Source: Bradyrhizobium prioriisuperbiae
Lineage (GTDB): Bacteria > Pseudomonadota > Alphaproteobacteria > Rhizobiales > Xanthobacteraceae
DNA length: 64,000 nt
Assembly (NCBI RefSeq): GCF_032397745.1
Contig: NZ_CP135921.1
Location: 4,328,501 to 4,392,500 of the forward strand
Direction of reading: 5' to 3'
The position numbers and the translations under genes were made by a program. The notes under the pieces were generated by a model. It ran no database searches. It was not told the origin of the DNA and was given only the letters and a program-made list of their open reading frames with translations. This document shows positions 50,221 through 58,458 of this stretch, piece after piece. The stretch's first letter is position 1; every line of letters starts with the position of its first letter.

Positions 50221-50256
50221 TTACTGGGTCCCCCGGTCGAGCCGGGGGACGACAGC
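50221..50256. repeat. Intergenic palindromic repeat, family D
   Basis: TTACTGGGTCCCCCGGTCGA followed by GCCGGGGGACGACAG, a hairpin-forming copy of the element at 41608-41642. It lies downstream of livF. Confidence 0.7.
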
Positions 50257-50303
50257 AGAATAAGAGGATGTGCATCGACATCCATTGACCTCACACCAGC
50301 GTC

Positions 50304-50376
50304 GTAGCCCGGATGAGCGAAGCGACATCCGGGAGAGAGCGTGAGTCCCGGATATCGCTGCGCTCATCCGGGCTAC
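50304..50376. repeat. Intergenic palindromic repeat, family A
   Basis: GTAGCCCGGATGAGCGAAGC and GCTGCGCTCATCCGGGCTAC are the inverted ends, separated by a short spacer. Other copies are at 57815-57897 and 58377-58458. It is between the convergent livF and quinone oxidoreductase genes and fills most of the space between them. Confidence 0.8.
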
Positions 50377-50389
50377 ATATCTCTCGTTC

Positions 50390-51364
50390 TCACACCAGCA
50401 GCACCGTCGATCCCGTGGTCTTCCGCGCGGCAAGATCCGCATGCGCCCTGGCCGCGTCCTTCAGCGGATAGGTCTGGTGCACCTCGATCTTCACCGCACC
50501 GGAGCCCACCACGTCGAACAGTTCGTCACCCATGGTGACGAGGTTCTCGCGCTTGGCGCCGTAGGTCTGCAGCGTCGGGCGCGTGACATAGAGCGAGCCC
50601 TTCTGCGCCAGCAGGCCCAGATTGAGCGGCTCCACATTGCCGGAAGACTGGCCGAACAGCGCGACCAGGCCATAGGGCGCGAGGCAATCCAGCGACTTCA
50701 GGAAGGTGTCCTTGCCGACGGAATCATAGACCACGGGCACCATCTTGCCCCCGGTGATCTCCTTCACCCGCGCCACGAAATCCTCCTTGTTATAGAGAAT
50801 AGTGTGGTCGCAACCGTGCGATTTGGCGAGCTTCGCCTTCTCCTCGCTGCCGACGGTGCCGATCACGGTGGCGCCGAGATGTTTGGCCCACTGGCTGAGA
50901 ATGGTGCCGACGCCGCCGGCGGCTGCGTGCAGCAGGATGGTATCGCCGGCCTTCACCTTATAGGTCTGCCGGATCAGGTATTGCGTGGTCAGGCCTTTCA
51001 GCATCATCGCAGCCGCCGTCTTGTCGTCGATGCTGTCGGGCAGCTTGTGCAGGCGGTCGGCCGGGATCAGCCGCGCCTCGGCATAGGCGCCCAGTGGCGA
51101 CGAGCCATAGGCGACGCGGTCGCCGGCTTTCAGGTCGGTGACATCGGCGCCGACCTCTTCGACCACGCCCGCGCCTTCGGCGCCGAGGCCGCTCGGCAGC
51201 TGCACCGGATAAAGCCCGGAGCGGTTATAGATGTCGACGAAGTTGAGGCCCACTGCCGTGTGGCGGATGCGGGCTTCACCCGGGCCGGGCTTGCCGACCT
51301 CGACCTGCTCCCAGACCAGGACCTCGGGACCGCCGGTCTTGTGAAAACGAATGGCGTGCGTCAT
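50390..51364 (-). CDS. Quinone oxidoreductase (zinc-free MDR family)
   Basis: A 324-residue medium-chain dehydrogenase/reductase of the QOR (zeta-crystallin) group, reducing quinones or activated alkenes with NADPH. It begins HAIRFHKTGGPEVLVWEQVE, has the QOR segment GLNFVDIYNRSGLYP near residue 40, and the nucleotide motif HAAAGGVGTILSQWAKHLGA near residue 145. The zinc-binding cysteines of alcohol dehydrogenases are absent. GGAGAC lies upstream of the ATG at 51364. Confidence 0.93.
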   Translation of the reverse strand: MTHAIRFHKTGGPEVLVWEQVEVGKPGPGEARIRHTAVGLNFVDIYNRSGLYPVQLPSGLGAEGAGVVEEVGADVTDLKAGDRVAYGSSPLGAYAEARLIPADRLHKLPDSIDDKTAAAMMLKGLTTQYLIRQTYKVKAGDTILLHAAAGGVGTILSQWAKHLGATVIGTVGSEEKAKLAKSHGCDHTILYNKEDFVARVKEITGGKMVPVVYDSVGKDTFLKSLDCLAPYGLVALFGQSSGNVEPLNLGLLAQKGSLYVTRPTLQTYGAKRENLVTMGDELFDVVGSGAVKIEVHQTYPLKDAARAHADLAARKTTGSTVLLV

Positions 51365-51673
51365 GGGATTGTCTCCTTCTGCTTATGATGATGACGGCGG
51401 CAGCGGACGCTGCGTCGGAGCGGGATCATACCCATGCCGCGCGCCGCGGGAAGGGCCGTTCCGGCAGGGGCGGTCGTCACGCCATGCAACATGAGCGGCA
51501 TCTCGGGTGGTCGCGGAACGAAATTCTCGAAGCGGCCGTGCTGGAGGCAAAATTGGCGCGCAGGCATCAAGTTTAAGTGAGGATACGCGCGCCGCTGTCG
51601 GATTCCGATGGCAGCAGGGATCGCATCGCGCGTCGCCGGGCTGTAAACTTCTCCTGCGACAACAAGGAAGCAG
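51365..51673. other. Divergent intergenic region, nothing recognised
   Basis: About 310 bases between the quinone oxidoreductase and the ABC exporter genes. Both promoters must lie here. I looked for palindromes and for the general stress motif GGAAC-N17-CGTT. Only an inexact version, GGAAC with CGTG, is present near 51515, so I make no call. Confidence 0.4.
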
Positions 51674-53587
51674 ATGCCACGTCAGTCCAGCGAGGGCGGC
51701 ACGGAGCCGGGCCGGGCCTCCGGATTTCCATCCCCCGGCGGCCCGACATTGAGCGATCGCTCGTTCCGGGAACGGGTCGGCGCGCTGAAAAACCTGCGGC
51801 CGTTCATCGCCATGGTCTGGCGCACCAGTCCGGGCCTGATGACGGTGTCGCTGCTGCTGCGCCTGGTGCGGGCGCTGCTGCCGATCGTCACGCTTTATAT
51901 CGGCAAGCTGATCATCGACGACGTCGTGCATCTGGTGCAGGCGCCGGACAAGCCGGCGACGCTCAGCCAATGGATCGACAGCGGCCAGCTGAACTGGCTC
52001 GGCATGCTGCTGCTGTCCGAGTTCGCGCTGGCCGTGCTGGCGGACATCCTGGGCCGTGTCGTCTCGCTGGTCGACAGTCTCTTGTCCGAGCGCGTCAGCA
52101 ATGCCTCGAGTGTGCGGCTGATGCAGCATGCGGCGACGCTGGATCTGGAGGACTTCGAGGACTCCGAATTCCAGGACCGGCTGGAGCGCGCACGCCGCCA
52201 GACCAGTGGCCGCATGACCCTGCTGGGGCAGTTGTTCAGCCAGGCGCAGGATATCGTCACCGTGGTCAGTTTCGCCGCCGGGCTCGTGGCCTATGCGCCC
52301 TGGCTGATCGTGCTGCTGCTGATCGCGGTGGTGCCGGCGTTCCTGGGCGAGGCGCATTTCAATGCGCGCAGTTATTCGCTGGATTTCGTCCGCACGCCGG
52401 AACGGCGCGAGCTGGATTATATCCGCCAGACCGCGGCCTCGGTCGACACCGCCAAGGAGGTGAAGATCTTCGGCCTCAACGGCTTCCTGATCGAGCGTTA
52501 TGTGCGCCTTGCCGGGGACTTCTATGCCGCCAATCGCGCGCTGGCGTTGCGGCGTGCCGGCTGGGGCGGGCTGTTCACCGCCATCGGCACCATCGGTTAT
52601 TATCTCGCTTATGCCTATATCGCCTGGCGCACCTTGCAAGGCGCGTTCTCGATCGGCGATCTCACGTTTCTCGCCGGCTCGTTCCTGCGGCTGCGCACGC
52701 TGCTGGAAGGTCTGCTGTCGAGCTTCTCGGTCACCGCCAGTCTCGCGCTGTACCTGAACGATCTGTTCTCGTTCTTCGAGGTCGAGCCGGAAATCCTGTC
52801 GCCGACAAATCCGCGGCCGTTTCCGCAGCCGATCCGCCAGGGCTTCGTGTTCGAGGATGTCGGCTTCATCTATCCCGGCGCCGAGCGCTGGGCGGTGCGC
52901 CATCTCTCTTTCACCCTGCAGGCCAATGAAGTCATCGCCCTGGTCGGCGAAAACGGCGCCGGCAAGACCACTTTGGTGAAGCTTTTGACCCGGCTCTACG
53001 ATCCGGATGAAGGCCGCATCCTGCTCGATGGCCATGATCTGCGGGAGTACGACCTCGATGCCCTGCGCGGCAACATGGGCGTGATCTTCCAGGATTTCGT
53101 CCGTTACAATCTCAGCGCCGGCGACAACATCGCGGTGGGCAAGATCGCGGCGCGCGCCGATCACGACCGCATCGCCCGCGCGGCCCAGCGTAGCCAGGCA
53201 GATGAAGTGATCGCGCGACTGCCCGGCGGCTATGAGCAGATGATCGGCAAGCGCTTCAAGAACGGCATCGAGCTCTCCGGCGGCGAATGGCAGAAGATCG
53301 CCATCGCCCGCGCCTACATGCGCGAGGCCCAGGTGCTGATCCTGGACGAGCCGACCGCCGCGTTGGACGCCCGTGCCGAATTCGAGGTGTTCCAGCGCTT
53401 CAAGGAACTGAGCCACGGCCGCACGGCAGTGCTGATTTCGCACCGCTTCTCCAGCGTGCGCATGGCCGACCGCATCCTGGTGCTCGCCGACGGCAAGGTC
53501 GAGGCCGCCGGCACCCACGATGAGCTGGTCACGCAGTCCGGTCGTTATGCCGAGCTGTTCGAACTGCAGGCGGCGGGGTATCGGTGA
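51674..53587 (+). CDS. ABC exporter, fused permease and ATPase
   Basis: A 637-residue half-transporter that should work as a homodimer. An N-terminal tail of about 45 residues is followed by a six-helix exporter membrane domain (residues 50-340, including IVLLLIAVVPAFLGEAHFNA). The ATPase has Walker A GENGAGKTTLVKLL near residue 427, Q-loop VIFQDFVRYNLS, signature LSGGEWQKIAIARA near residue 534, Walker B VLILDEPTAALDA and switch ISHRFSSVRM. Motifs are intact. The cargo could be lipid, peptide or drug. AAGGAAG precedes the ATG. Confidence 0.92.
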   Translation: MPRQSSEGGTEPGRASGFPSPGGPTLSDRSFRERVGALKNLRPFIAMVWRTSPGLMTVSLLLRLVRALLPIVTLYIGKLIIDDVVHLVQAPDKPATLSQWIDSGQLNWLGMLLLSEFALAVLADILGRVVSLVDSLLSERVSNASSVRLMQHAATLDLEDFEDSEFQDRLERARRQTSGRMTLLGQLFSQAQDIVTVVSFAAGLVAYAPWLIVLLLIAVVPAFLGEAHFNARSYSLDFVRTPERRELDYIRQTAASVDTAKEVKIFGLNGFLIERYVRLAGDFYAANRALALRRAGWGGLFTAIGTIGYYLAYAYIAWRTLQGAFSIGDLTFLAGSFLRLRTLLEGLLSSFSVTASLALYLNDLFSFFEVEPEILSPTNPRPFPQPIRQGFVFEDVGFIYPGAERWAVRHLSFTLQANEVIALVGENGAGKTTLVKLLTRLYDPDEGRILLDGHDLREYDLDALRGNMGVIFQDFVRYNLSAGDNIAVGKIAARADHDRIARAAQRSQADEVIARLPGGYEQMIGKRFKNGIELSGGEWQKIAIARAYMREAQVLILDEPTAALDARAEFEVFQRFKELSHGRTAVLISHRFSSVRMADRILVLADGKVEAAGTHDELVTQSGRYAELFELQAAGYR

Positions 53588-53672
53588 GCGGCGTGACGAA
53601 CCGATTGTTGCGTCGCAGAGACTAACTCAGGCGGGATGCTGGCGGGTTAATCTGCGTCGCAAGGATCGTGTC

Positions 53673-54575
53673 ATGAAAGCTCTGCGTCATCGCGCTGCGA
53701 TCTGGTGTGTCGCGCTCTTCGCGGGTGTCGCAATACCGGCTGTCCGAATGGCAGGCGCAGCCGGACCGTCATTGGGCCCGCTGCCGGAGCGCGTCACCTT
53801 TGCTAGCGCTGATGGCCGCACCACGTTGGTCGGCTATGTCTTCAAGCCTGAGGGGCCACATCCGGCGCGCACGCCGGCGGTGGTGATGATGCATGGCCGC
53901 GCCGGCGCTTACTCGTCCGCCGCCAAGGGCCGTTATGACGCATCGACATTGTCGCGGCGGCATCAGGCCTGGGGTCATCATTGGGCGGAGCAGGGCTATC
54001 TGGCCGTCCTCGTCGACGGCTTCGGCCCGCGCGGTTATCCGCAAGGCTTCCCGCGCTTCAGCTATGATACACGGCCCGACACCTTGAACGAGGTCACGGT
54101 GCGCCCGCTCGACGCTTATGGCGCGCTGGCCTGGCTGCGGACGCGCGACGACGTCGTTGCGGACCGCATTGCACTGCAAGGCTGGTCCAACGGCGGCAGC
54201 GCAGTTCTCGCCACCATGTCGGCGTCGGCACCCGGCATCACGTCACCGACTCCGGCCACCGGCTTTCGCGCCGCGCTCGCGTTCTATCCCGCGTGCGGGC
54301 TGAAGGGACAGTTCGACAACGGGCTCGTGTCCTATGCGCCGGTGCGGGTGTTTCACGGATCGGCCGACGAAGAAGTGTCGCCGCGCCGCTGCGCCGAACT
54401 GGTCGACAGGAGTCGCGACCGCGGCGGCGACATCCAATTCCAGCTCTATCGCGGCGCCACCCATAATTTCGACGATCCCAGCCCCGCGCACCAGGACGAC
54501 GACGCCAATGCCGCCGCGACCGCAGATGTCATCCGCCGCGTCACGGCGTTCTTCGCAAAGGCGCTGAAGCCTTAG
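53673..54575 (+). CDS. Exported dienelactone hydrolase family protein
   Basis: A 300-residue exported alpha/beta hydrolase of the dienelactone hydrolase type. The ATG at 53673, after AAGGATCG, opens a signal peptide (HRAAIWCVALFAGVAIPAV, cleavage near AGAAG). The fold marks are VVMMHGRAGAYSS near residue 70, the nucleophile elbow LQGWSNGGSAV near residue 168, with serine where classical dienelactone hydrolase has cysteine, and GSADEEVSPRRC and GATHNFDD near the end, which hold the acid and histidine. It follows the ABC exporter by 85 bases. Confidence 0.87.
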   Translation: MKALRHRAAIWCVALFAGVAIPAVRMAGAAGPSLGPLPERVTFASADGRTTLVGYVFKPEGPHPARTPAVVMMHGRAGAYSSAAKGRYDASTLSRRHQAWGHHWAEQGYLAVLVDGFGPRGYPQGFPRFSYDTRPDTLNEVTVRPLDAYGALAWLRTRDDVVADRIALQGWSNGGSAVLATMSASAPGITSPTPATGFRAALAFYPACGLKGQFDNGLVSYAPVRVFHGSADEEVSPRRCAELVDRSRDRGGDIQFQLYRGATHNFDDPSPAHQDDDANAAATADVIRRVTAFFAKALKP

Positions 54576-54596
54576 CTTACGTTTCGCAAGGTTGCG

Positions 54597-55331
54597 TCAG
54601 GGCTGAGGAGCGGACGAATGTTCCTCGTCAGGAACGAAATGGCGCGACATGGAAAGAATTGCGTCCGCAGTCTCTGCTGGACGAAGCGTCGGATGCAAAT
54701 GTGTGCCCTGCAGTTTCATCACCGGCCAGCCACGTCGCTGCGCTTCTGCGGCCGCGTGATCGTAGATTGCGGAAGTCTGGATAAGACCAGCGGGGATGTG
54801 GTCCCAGTTGGCCAGCTCTATCGTGTCGTCGAACCAATCGATATGCATGCGTGGAAGCTCGCTCTCGAACTGGGCGAATGCCACGGCGTCGCTTGCCAAA
54901 ATATCTAAACCCACGAGCGATACACGCCGCCTGTCCCCCGCAGACCATCTCGACCAAATCGGAAGCATTCCGTCGGGTTCGACGAGGCTCTTGATGAGAT
55001 CGAGCAAGGCTAGCCTGACGGGGAAGGCCGCGCCCTGCGATGGAGGCACGTCCCCGTCCACAATGATGACGCCCCGTGTGGGCAGTTTGGTCGCGAGATC
55101 GGCAACGAGCGCACTCGCCGAACTATGACCCACCAGGATTGGCTCATGGCAGGAGGTCATATGCTCAAGAAGGTGAGAGCTCCATGCGTTCCAGGAGGGG
55201 GGCGAGTGGTGATAGGCCAATACATCCGGCACTTCGACACGACATCCTGCCGCCCTCAGGCATTTGGCCGTTGGCTCCCAGCTTGACGCCTGGACCAGAG
55301 GTCCTGCCACAAGAGTGAAATGCAAGGACAT
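54597..55331 (-). CDS. Alpha/beta hydrolase-like protein
   Basis: A 244-residue cytosolic alpha/beta-hydrolase fold protein. It starts LHFTLVAGPLVQASSWEPTA and the nucleophile elbow is LVGHSSASALVADLA near residue 71, an unusual G-H-S-S-A sequence. The acid is not clear and the histidine may be in LQGTHLHPTLRP near residue 217. Its GC content is lower than its neighbours', which may mean more recent arrival. The start at 55331 gives the best N-terminus. It is convergent with the dienelactone hydrolase gene. Confidence 0.7.
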   Translation of the reverse strand: MSLHFTLVAGPLVQASSWEPTAKCLRAAGCRVEVPDVLAYHHSPPSWNAWSSHLLEHMTSCHEPILVGHSSASALVADLATKLPTRGVIIVDGDVPPSQGAAFPVRLALLDLIKSLVEPDGMLPIWSRWSAGDRRRVSLVGLDILASDAVAFAQFESELPRMHIDWFDDTIELANWDHIPAGLIQTSAIYDHAAAEAQRRGWPVMKLQGTHLHPTLRPAETADAILSMSRHFVPDEEHSSAPQP

Positions 55332-55453
55332 GGTTTCTCGAATTGTGTGTCTGGATTGTTGGGGCGGGGCAGCCAAAGGCGTAACCCGCCGCTGTCAACG
55401 GTAGAATAGCATGGCGGATTACGCTGCGCTAATCCCGTCCTACATGCTTGAAT

Positions 55454-56515
55454 TCACCGCAACGCCTGGGCCGAAGCCTCATCCAGGAAGCCGCGAATCT
55501 CGCGGAAGAACTGCATGCGGTTCTTTTCCATCATCACCGTGTGCGTGCCTTCGCCGAGTTCGACAAAGCGTTTGTAGGGCGTGTTGACCAGCTTGGTGAA
55601 ATAGGCCTGCGCCTGATAGCTCGGCAGGTCAGCGTCCCATTCGGCGTGAATCAGCAGCGTTGGCACCGTGATCTTTCCCGGGTCGTAATACGGCTTGCCC
55701 GCGGCCCAGTAGTCATTGACGTCCTGAGCGACGCCGTTGGGCGCGCGCAGCATTTGCTCCTTCGCGCTGTCCGGATCGGTGGCCCAGGTGGCGTCGGCCC
55801 AGGCCTCGAACACGCCGGGCGGAATCAGAGTGGTCTTCTTGTCCTCCGGCACATCCTTGAGCCAGCGGTCCTTCGCCGAGGCCTTCGACACCAGCCGATA
55901 GGCACCGAGCGTCTGCCCGGCCGCCAGCACCCGTGTGCCTTCCTTGAAGAGCCAGATCGGCGCGTACAGCACCAGGCGGTTGACCTTGTCGTTATGGGTG
56001 GCCGTATAGGCACCGACGATCGAGGTGCCCCACGACCAGCCCATCACATTGATCTTGTCGAGCCCGCGTACTTTAAGGATGTGATCGACGGCCGTGCCGA
56101 AATCGGTGACCGCCTCGGTGGTGGACACCAGCGGCTTGTTCTTTTCCGGCGGCTCGCTCATGGCGGCGGGGCGGGTCGAGCCGCCATAGCCGCGCACGTC
56201 GACCAGCCACACGTCGTAGCCGGCGTCCGCGAACAGGTCCATCATCGAGGCGCCCGCGATCGGCAGGTCGAACGCGGTTTCCGCCGGATAAGTCGCGCCA
56301 TGCACAAACAGCAGCGTGCGGTCCGGGCCGAATGTGGTGACATCCGCCCGCCGCTTGTTGCGGACGAACAGCTGGATGCCGGGTTCGCTGGAGGGAATGG
56401 TGTAGCTCTTGGTGTCCATCTGGGCGGCGCTCGCCGGAATGACTGGAGTGATGAGCAGAGCAATTGCAAGACCGAGCGCAAGAGCCGGCCAAATGGCACG
56501 CAGGCGCAATCTCAT
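55454..56515 (-). CDS. Exported alpha/beta hydrolase
   Basis: A 353-residue exported hydrolase. The signal peptide is RAIWPALALGLAIALLITPV, with cleavage near ASAAQ at residue 31. The oxyanion region is LLFVHGATYPAE, the nucleophile elbow MGWSWGTSIVGAYTA near residue 164, the acid probably LIHAEWDADLPSYQ near residue 291 and the histidine GEGTHTVMMEKNR near residue 323. DVRGYGGSTRPAAM is typical of esterases and haloperoxidase-like members. Substrate unknown. Confidence 0.86.
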   Translation of the reverse strand: MRLRLRAIWPALALGLAIALLITPVIPASAAQMDTKSYTIPSSEPGIQLFVRNKRRADVTTFGPDRTLLFVHGATYPAETAFDLPIAGASMMDLFADAGYDVWLVDVRGYGGSTRPAAMSEPPEKNKPLVSTTEAVTDFGTAVDHILKVRGLDKINVMGWSWGTSIVGAYTATHNDKVNRLVLYAPIWLFKEGTRVLAAGQTLGAYRLVSKASAKDRWLKDVPEDKKTTLIPPGVFEAWADATWATDPDSAKEQMLRAPNGVAQDVNDYWAAGKPYYDPGKITVPTLLIHAEWDADLPSYQAQAYFTKLVNTPYKRFVELGEGTHTVMMEKNRMQFFREIRGFLDEASAQALR

Positions 56516-56694
56516 GAGGTTTCTCCCCTGTTTTTGTTGTGCCGGGAATCATCAGTTGGCCCGTTGCGGCCGCAGGCTATCATGCGGTTTTCCCCACGCG
56601 ATAGATTTTCTGCGAACCGGACGCATACGCGGTGGATGGGAAGGTGTGAGGCGGTAGGAAAGTCGTGAGACGCGATACGTCTCGCCACCCTCCG

Positions 56695-56814
56695 CCGTCA
56701 TGGCCGGGCTTGTCCCCAGCGACTTGGCGAAGCCAAGTCGCCGATACATCCACGCCTTCTCTTGCTGAGGTGCTCTCAAGACGTGGATACCCGCGACAAG
56801 CGCGGGCATGACGG
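56695..56814. repeat. Intergenic palindromic repeat, family C
   Basis: CCGTCATGGCCGGGCTTGTC and GACAAGCGCGGGCATGACGG are its inverted ends, enclosing GCGACTTGGCGAAGCCAAGTCGC-type inner hairpin sequence. It lies between two minus-strand hydrolase genes. Confidence 0.75.
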
Positions 56815-56853
56815 AGAGAATGTGGATGCGCACCGCATCTCATTGCGCCGTGC

Positions 56854-57696
56854 TTATTCTCTTCGCCGCCAGCTACCTCGCTCCACCGCAGCAAAAAACC
56901 GCTCCACCTCCGCATTGAACGCCGCCGGCTCCTCCAGGTTGATCGCATGCCCGGTGTTCGGGCACATCCACAACCCCGCGGTGGGGATGGCGCTTTTCAG
57001 CATCAGATTGGTGTCCAGACAAGGCGCGTCCTCGTCGCCGACCGCCAGCAGCACCGGCGTGGTCATCTTGCCGAACGCGTCGCGGAAATCGTGCAGCGAC
57101 GGCCGCAGCGCCTGGTAACGCGCGCAGGTGTTCGACATGCCCTGCGCCGAATGCGCGCGCAGGTGGTCCATGAACTCCTGCCAGCCGCGCGGGTCCTTGT
57201 GCTTGAGCTGGATGCGGGTGGGGCCGTGGCCCATCTCCTCGGCCATCGCGGCCATGCCGCGGGTGATGAAACCGCGCGCGGTTTCCGGCGCTTCCTTCAA
57301 GTAAGCGTCGCGCAGATGCGGCGGCGATCCGGTGCCGGCACCTGCCGCCACGATCGCGCTCGCCATGTCGGGATACTTTAGGCCGAACTGCAGCACCGCA
57401 TAACCGCCCATGCTGAGCCCGACGAGATGGGCCTGCGCGATGCCGAGCCCGCGCATCACGGCGGCGATATCGTCGCGGGAAAATTCCCAGCCATATTGGT
57501 TGAGATCTTCCGGCACGTCGCTCGGCGGATAACCCCGCGCGTTATAGGTGATGCAGCGGTAGCCGCGCGAGAAGTAGCGCACCTGCGTTTCCCACTCGCG
57601 ATGGTCGGCGCCGAACTCGTGCACGAACACGATGGGATATCCGCGCCCGGTGTCCTGATAATGCAGCTTGACGCCGTTCGCATCGATAGTGGGCAT
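56854..57696 (-). CDS. Alpha/beta hydrolase
   Basis: A 280-residue cytosolic alpha/beta hydrolase resembling 3-oxoadipate enol-lactonase and other C-C or ester hydrolases. It opens MPTIDANGVKLHYQDTGRGY, typical of the family. The oxyanion region is VFVHEFGADHREW, the nucleophile elbow is LVGLSMGGYAVLQ near residue 96, the acid is in LLAVGDEDAPC near residue 220 and the histidine in CPNTGHAINLEEP near residue 251. The start at 57696 has AAGGA upstream. Confidence 0.9.
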   Translation of the reverse strand: MPTIDANGVKLHYQDTGRGYPIVFVHEFGADHREWETQVRYFSRGYRCITYNARGYPPSDVPEDLNQYGWEFSRDDIAAVMRGLGIAQAHLVGLSMGGYAVLQFGLKYPDMASAIVAAGAGTGSPPHLRDAYLKEAPETARGFITRGMAAMAEEMGHGPTRIQLKHKDPRGWQEFMDHLRAHSAQGMSNTCARYQALRPSLHDFRDAFGKMTTPVLLAVGDEDAPCLDTNLMLKSAIPTAGLWMCPNTGHAINLEEPAAFNAEVERFFAAVERGSWRRRE

Positions 57697-57814
57697 GGGC
57701 AGGTCCTTTTTTATTGGCCGGTGGCGAGGAGCACAGGCTAGACGATCCGGGTGTCGCCGCAACAGTGTATCAGCGACATGGCTTCAATGACGAAAGCGTT
57801 ATTGCTACGAGCTC

Positions 57815-57897
57815 GTAGCCCGGATGAGCGTAGCGATATCCGGGGCATTTTGAGCGGCGGCATCAACCCCGGATCTCGCTACGCTCATCCGGGCTAC
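57815..57897. repeat. Intergenic palindromic repeat, family A
   Basis: GTAGCCCGGATGAGCGTAGC and CTACGCTCATCCGGGCTAC are its inverted ends. It runs to within a few bases of the end of the GNAT gene. Confidence 0.8.
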
Positions 57898-58352
57898 ACG
57901 TTCGTGATTTCAAATCTCAGCTTCGGGAGCGTTCGCCCCGGAATCGATTGCGAGATCGCAACGCCGACGTCGTGGGCCCCGAGGCGGCGATAGAATGGCG
58001 CCGCGTCCGGATCGGCTTCGATCAGGAGGTGCGTTGCACCCATATGCTTTGCTTCCACAGCAGCCCAATTGAACAGCGTGCGGCCGAGGCCGCGACGCAA
58101 TCCGTGTGGCGCGATGAACAGCTTCAGCAGCTCCGCGTCTGTCCCCATCACCTTGATTTGAACGACACCGGCGATACCGCCGTCAGTTTCGGCGACCGCG
58201 ATGCGGGTGGTGGCGAGTTCGTCCGGCCGCAATGCCAGTTCGCTGCGGCAGGCCTCGAGGAACGCCTGGTCGTAACCCCATACGGCCTTCGACCTCAGGC
58301 AGAGATCGCTGAGGTCGGGCAGTTCGTCCAGTGTGGCTTGGCGCACGATCAC
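57894..58352 (-). CDS. GNAT family N-acetyltransferase
   Basis: A 152-residue GNAT. It starts VRQATLDELPDLSDLCLRSK, and the acetyl-CoA motif A is LKLFIAPHGLRRGLGRTLFN near residue 78, followed by ADPDAAPFYRRLGAHDVG in motif B. I chose the GTG at 58352 because upstream sequence belongs to a family A repeat. Both flanks of this gene are family A repeats, so it is almost exactly boxed in by them. Substrate unknown. Confidence 0.88.
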   Translation of the reverse strand: MIVRQATLDELPDLSDLCLRSKAVWGYDQAFLEACRSELALRPDELATTRIAVAETDGGIAGVVQIKVMGTDAELLKLFIAPHGLRRGLGRTLFNWAAVEAKHMGATHLLIEADPDAAPFYRRLGAHDVGVAISQSIPGRTLPKLRFEITNV

Positions 58353-58376
58353 GACACATCTCGTTCCGTTGAGTTC

Positions 58377-58458
58377 GTAGCCCGGATGAGCGTAGCGACA
58401 TCCGGGTTCTTTCTCCACGGGCATCAGCCCCGGATCTCGCTTTGCTCATCCGGGCTAC
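58377..58458. repeat. Intergenic palindromic repeat, family A, overlapping the tctA 3' end
   Basis: GTAGCCCGGATGAGCGTAGC and GCTTTGCTCATCCGGGCTAC are its inverted ends. The tctA reading frame runs into it and takes its last residues and stop codon from the repeat. Confidence 0.8.

Noticed and set aside
51383..53518. A 711-codon open frame on the minus strand
   Set aside because: It is antisense to the ABC exporter, has low-complexity composition and has no ribosome binding site.
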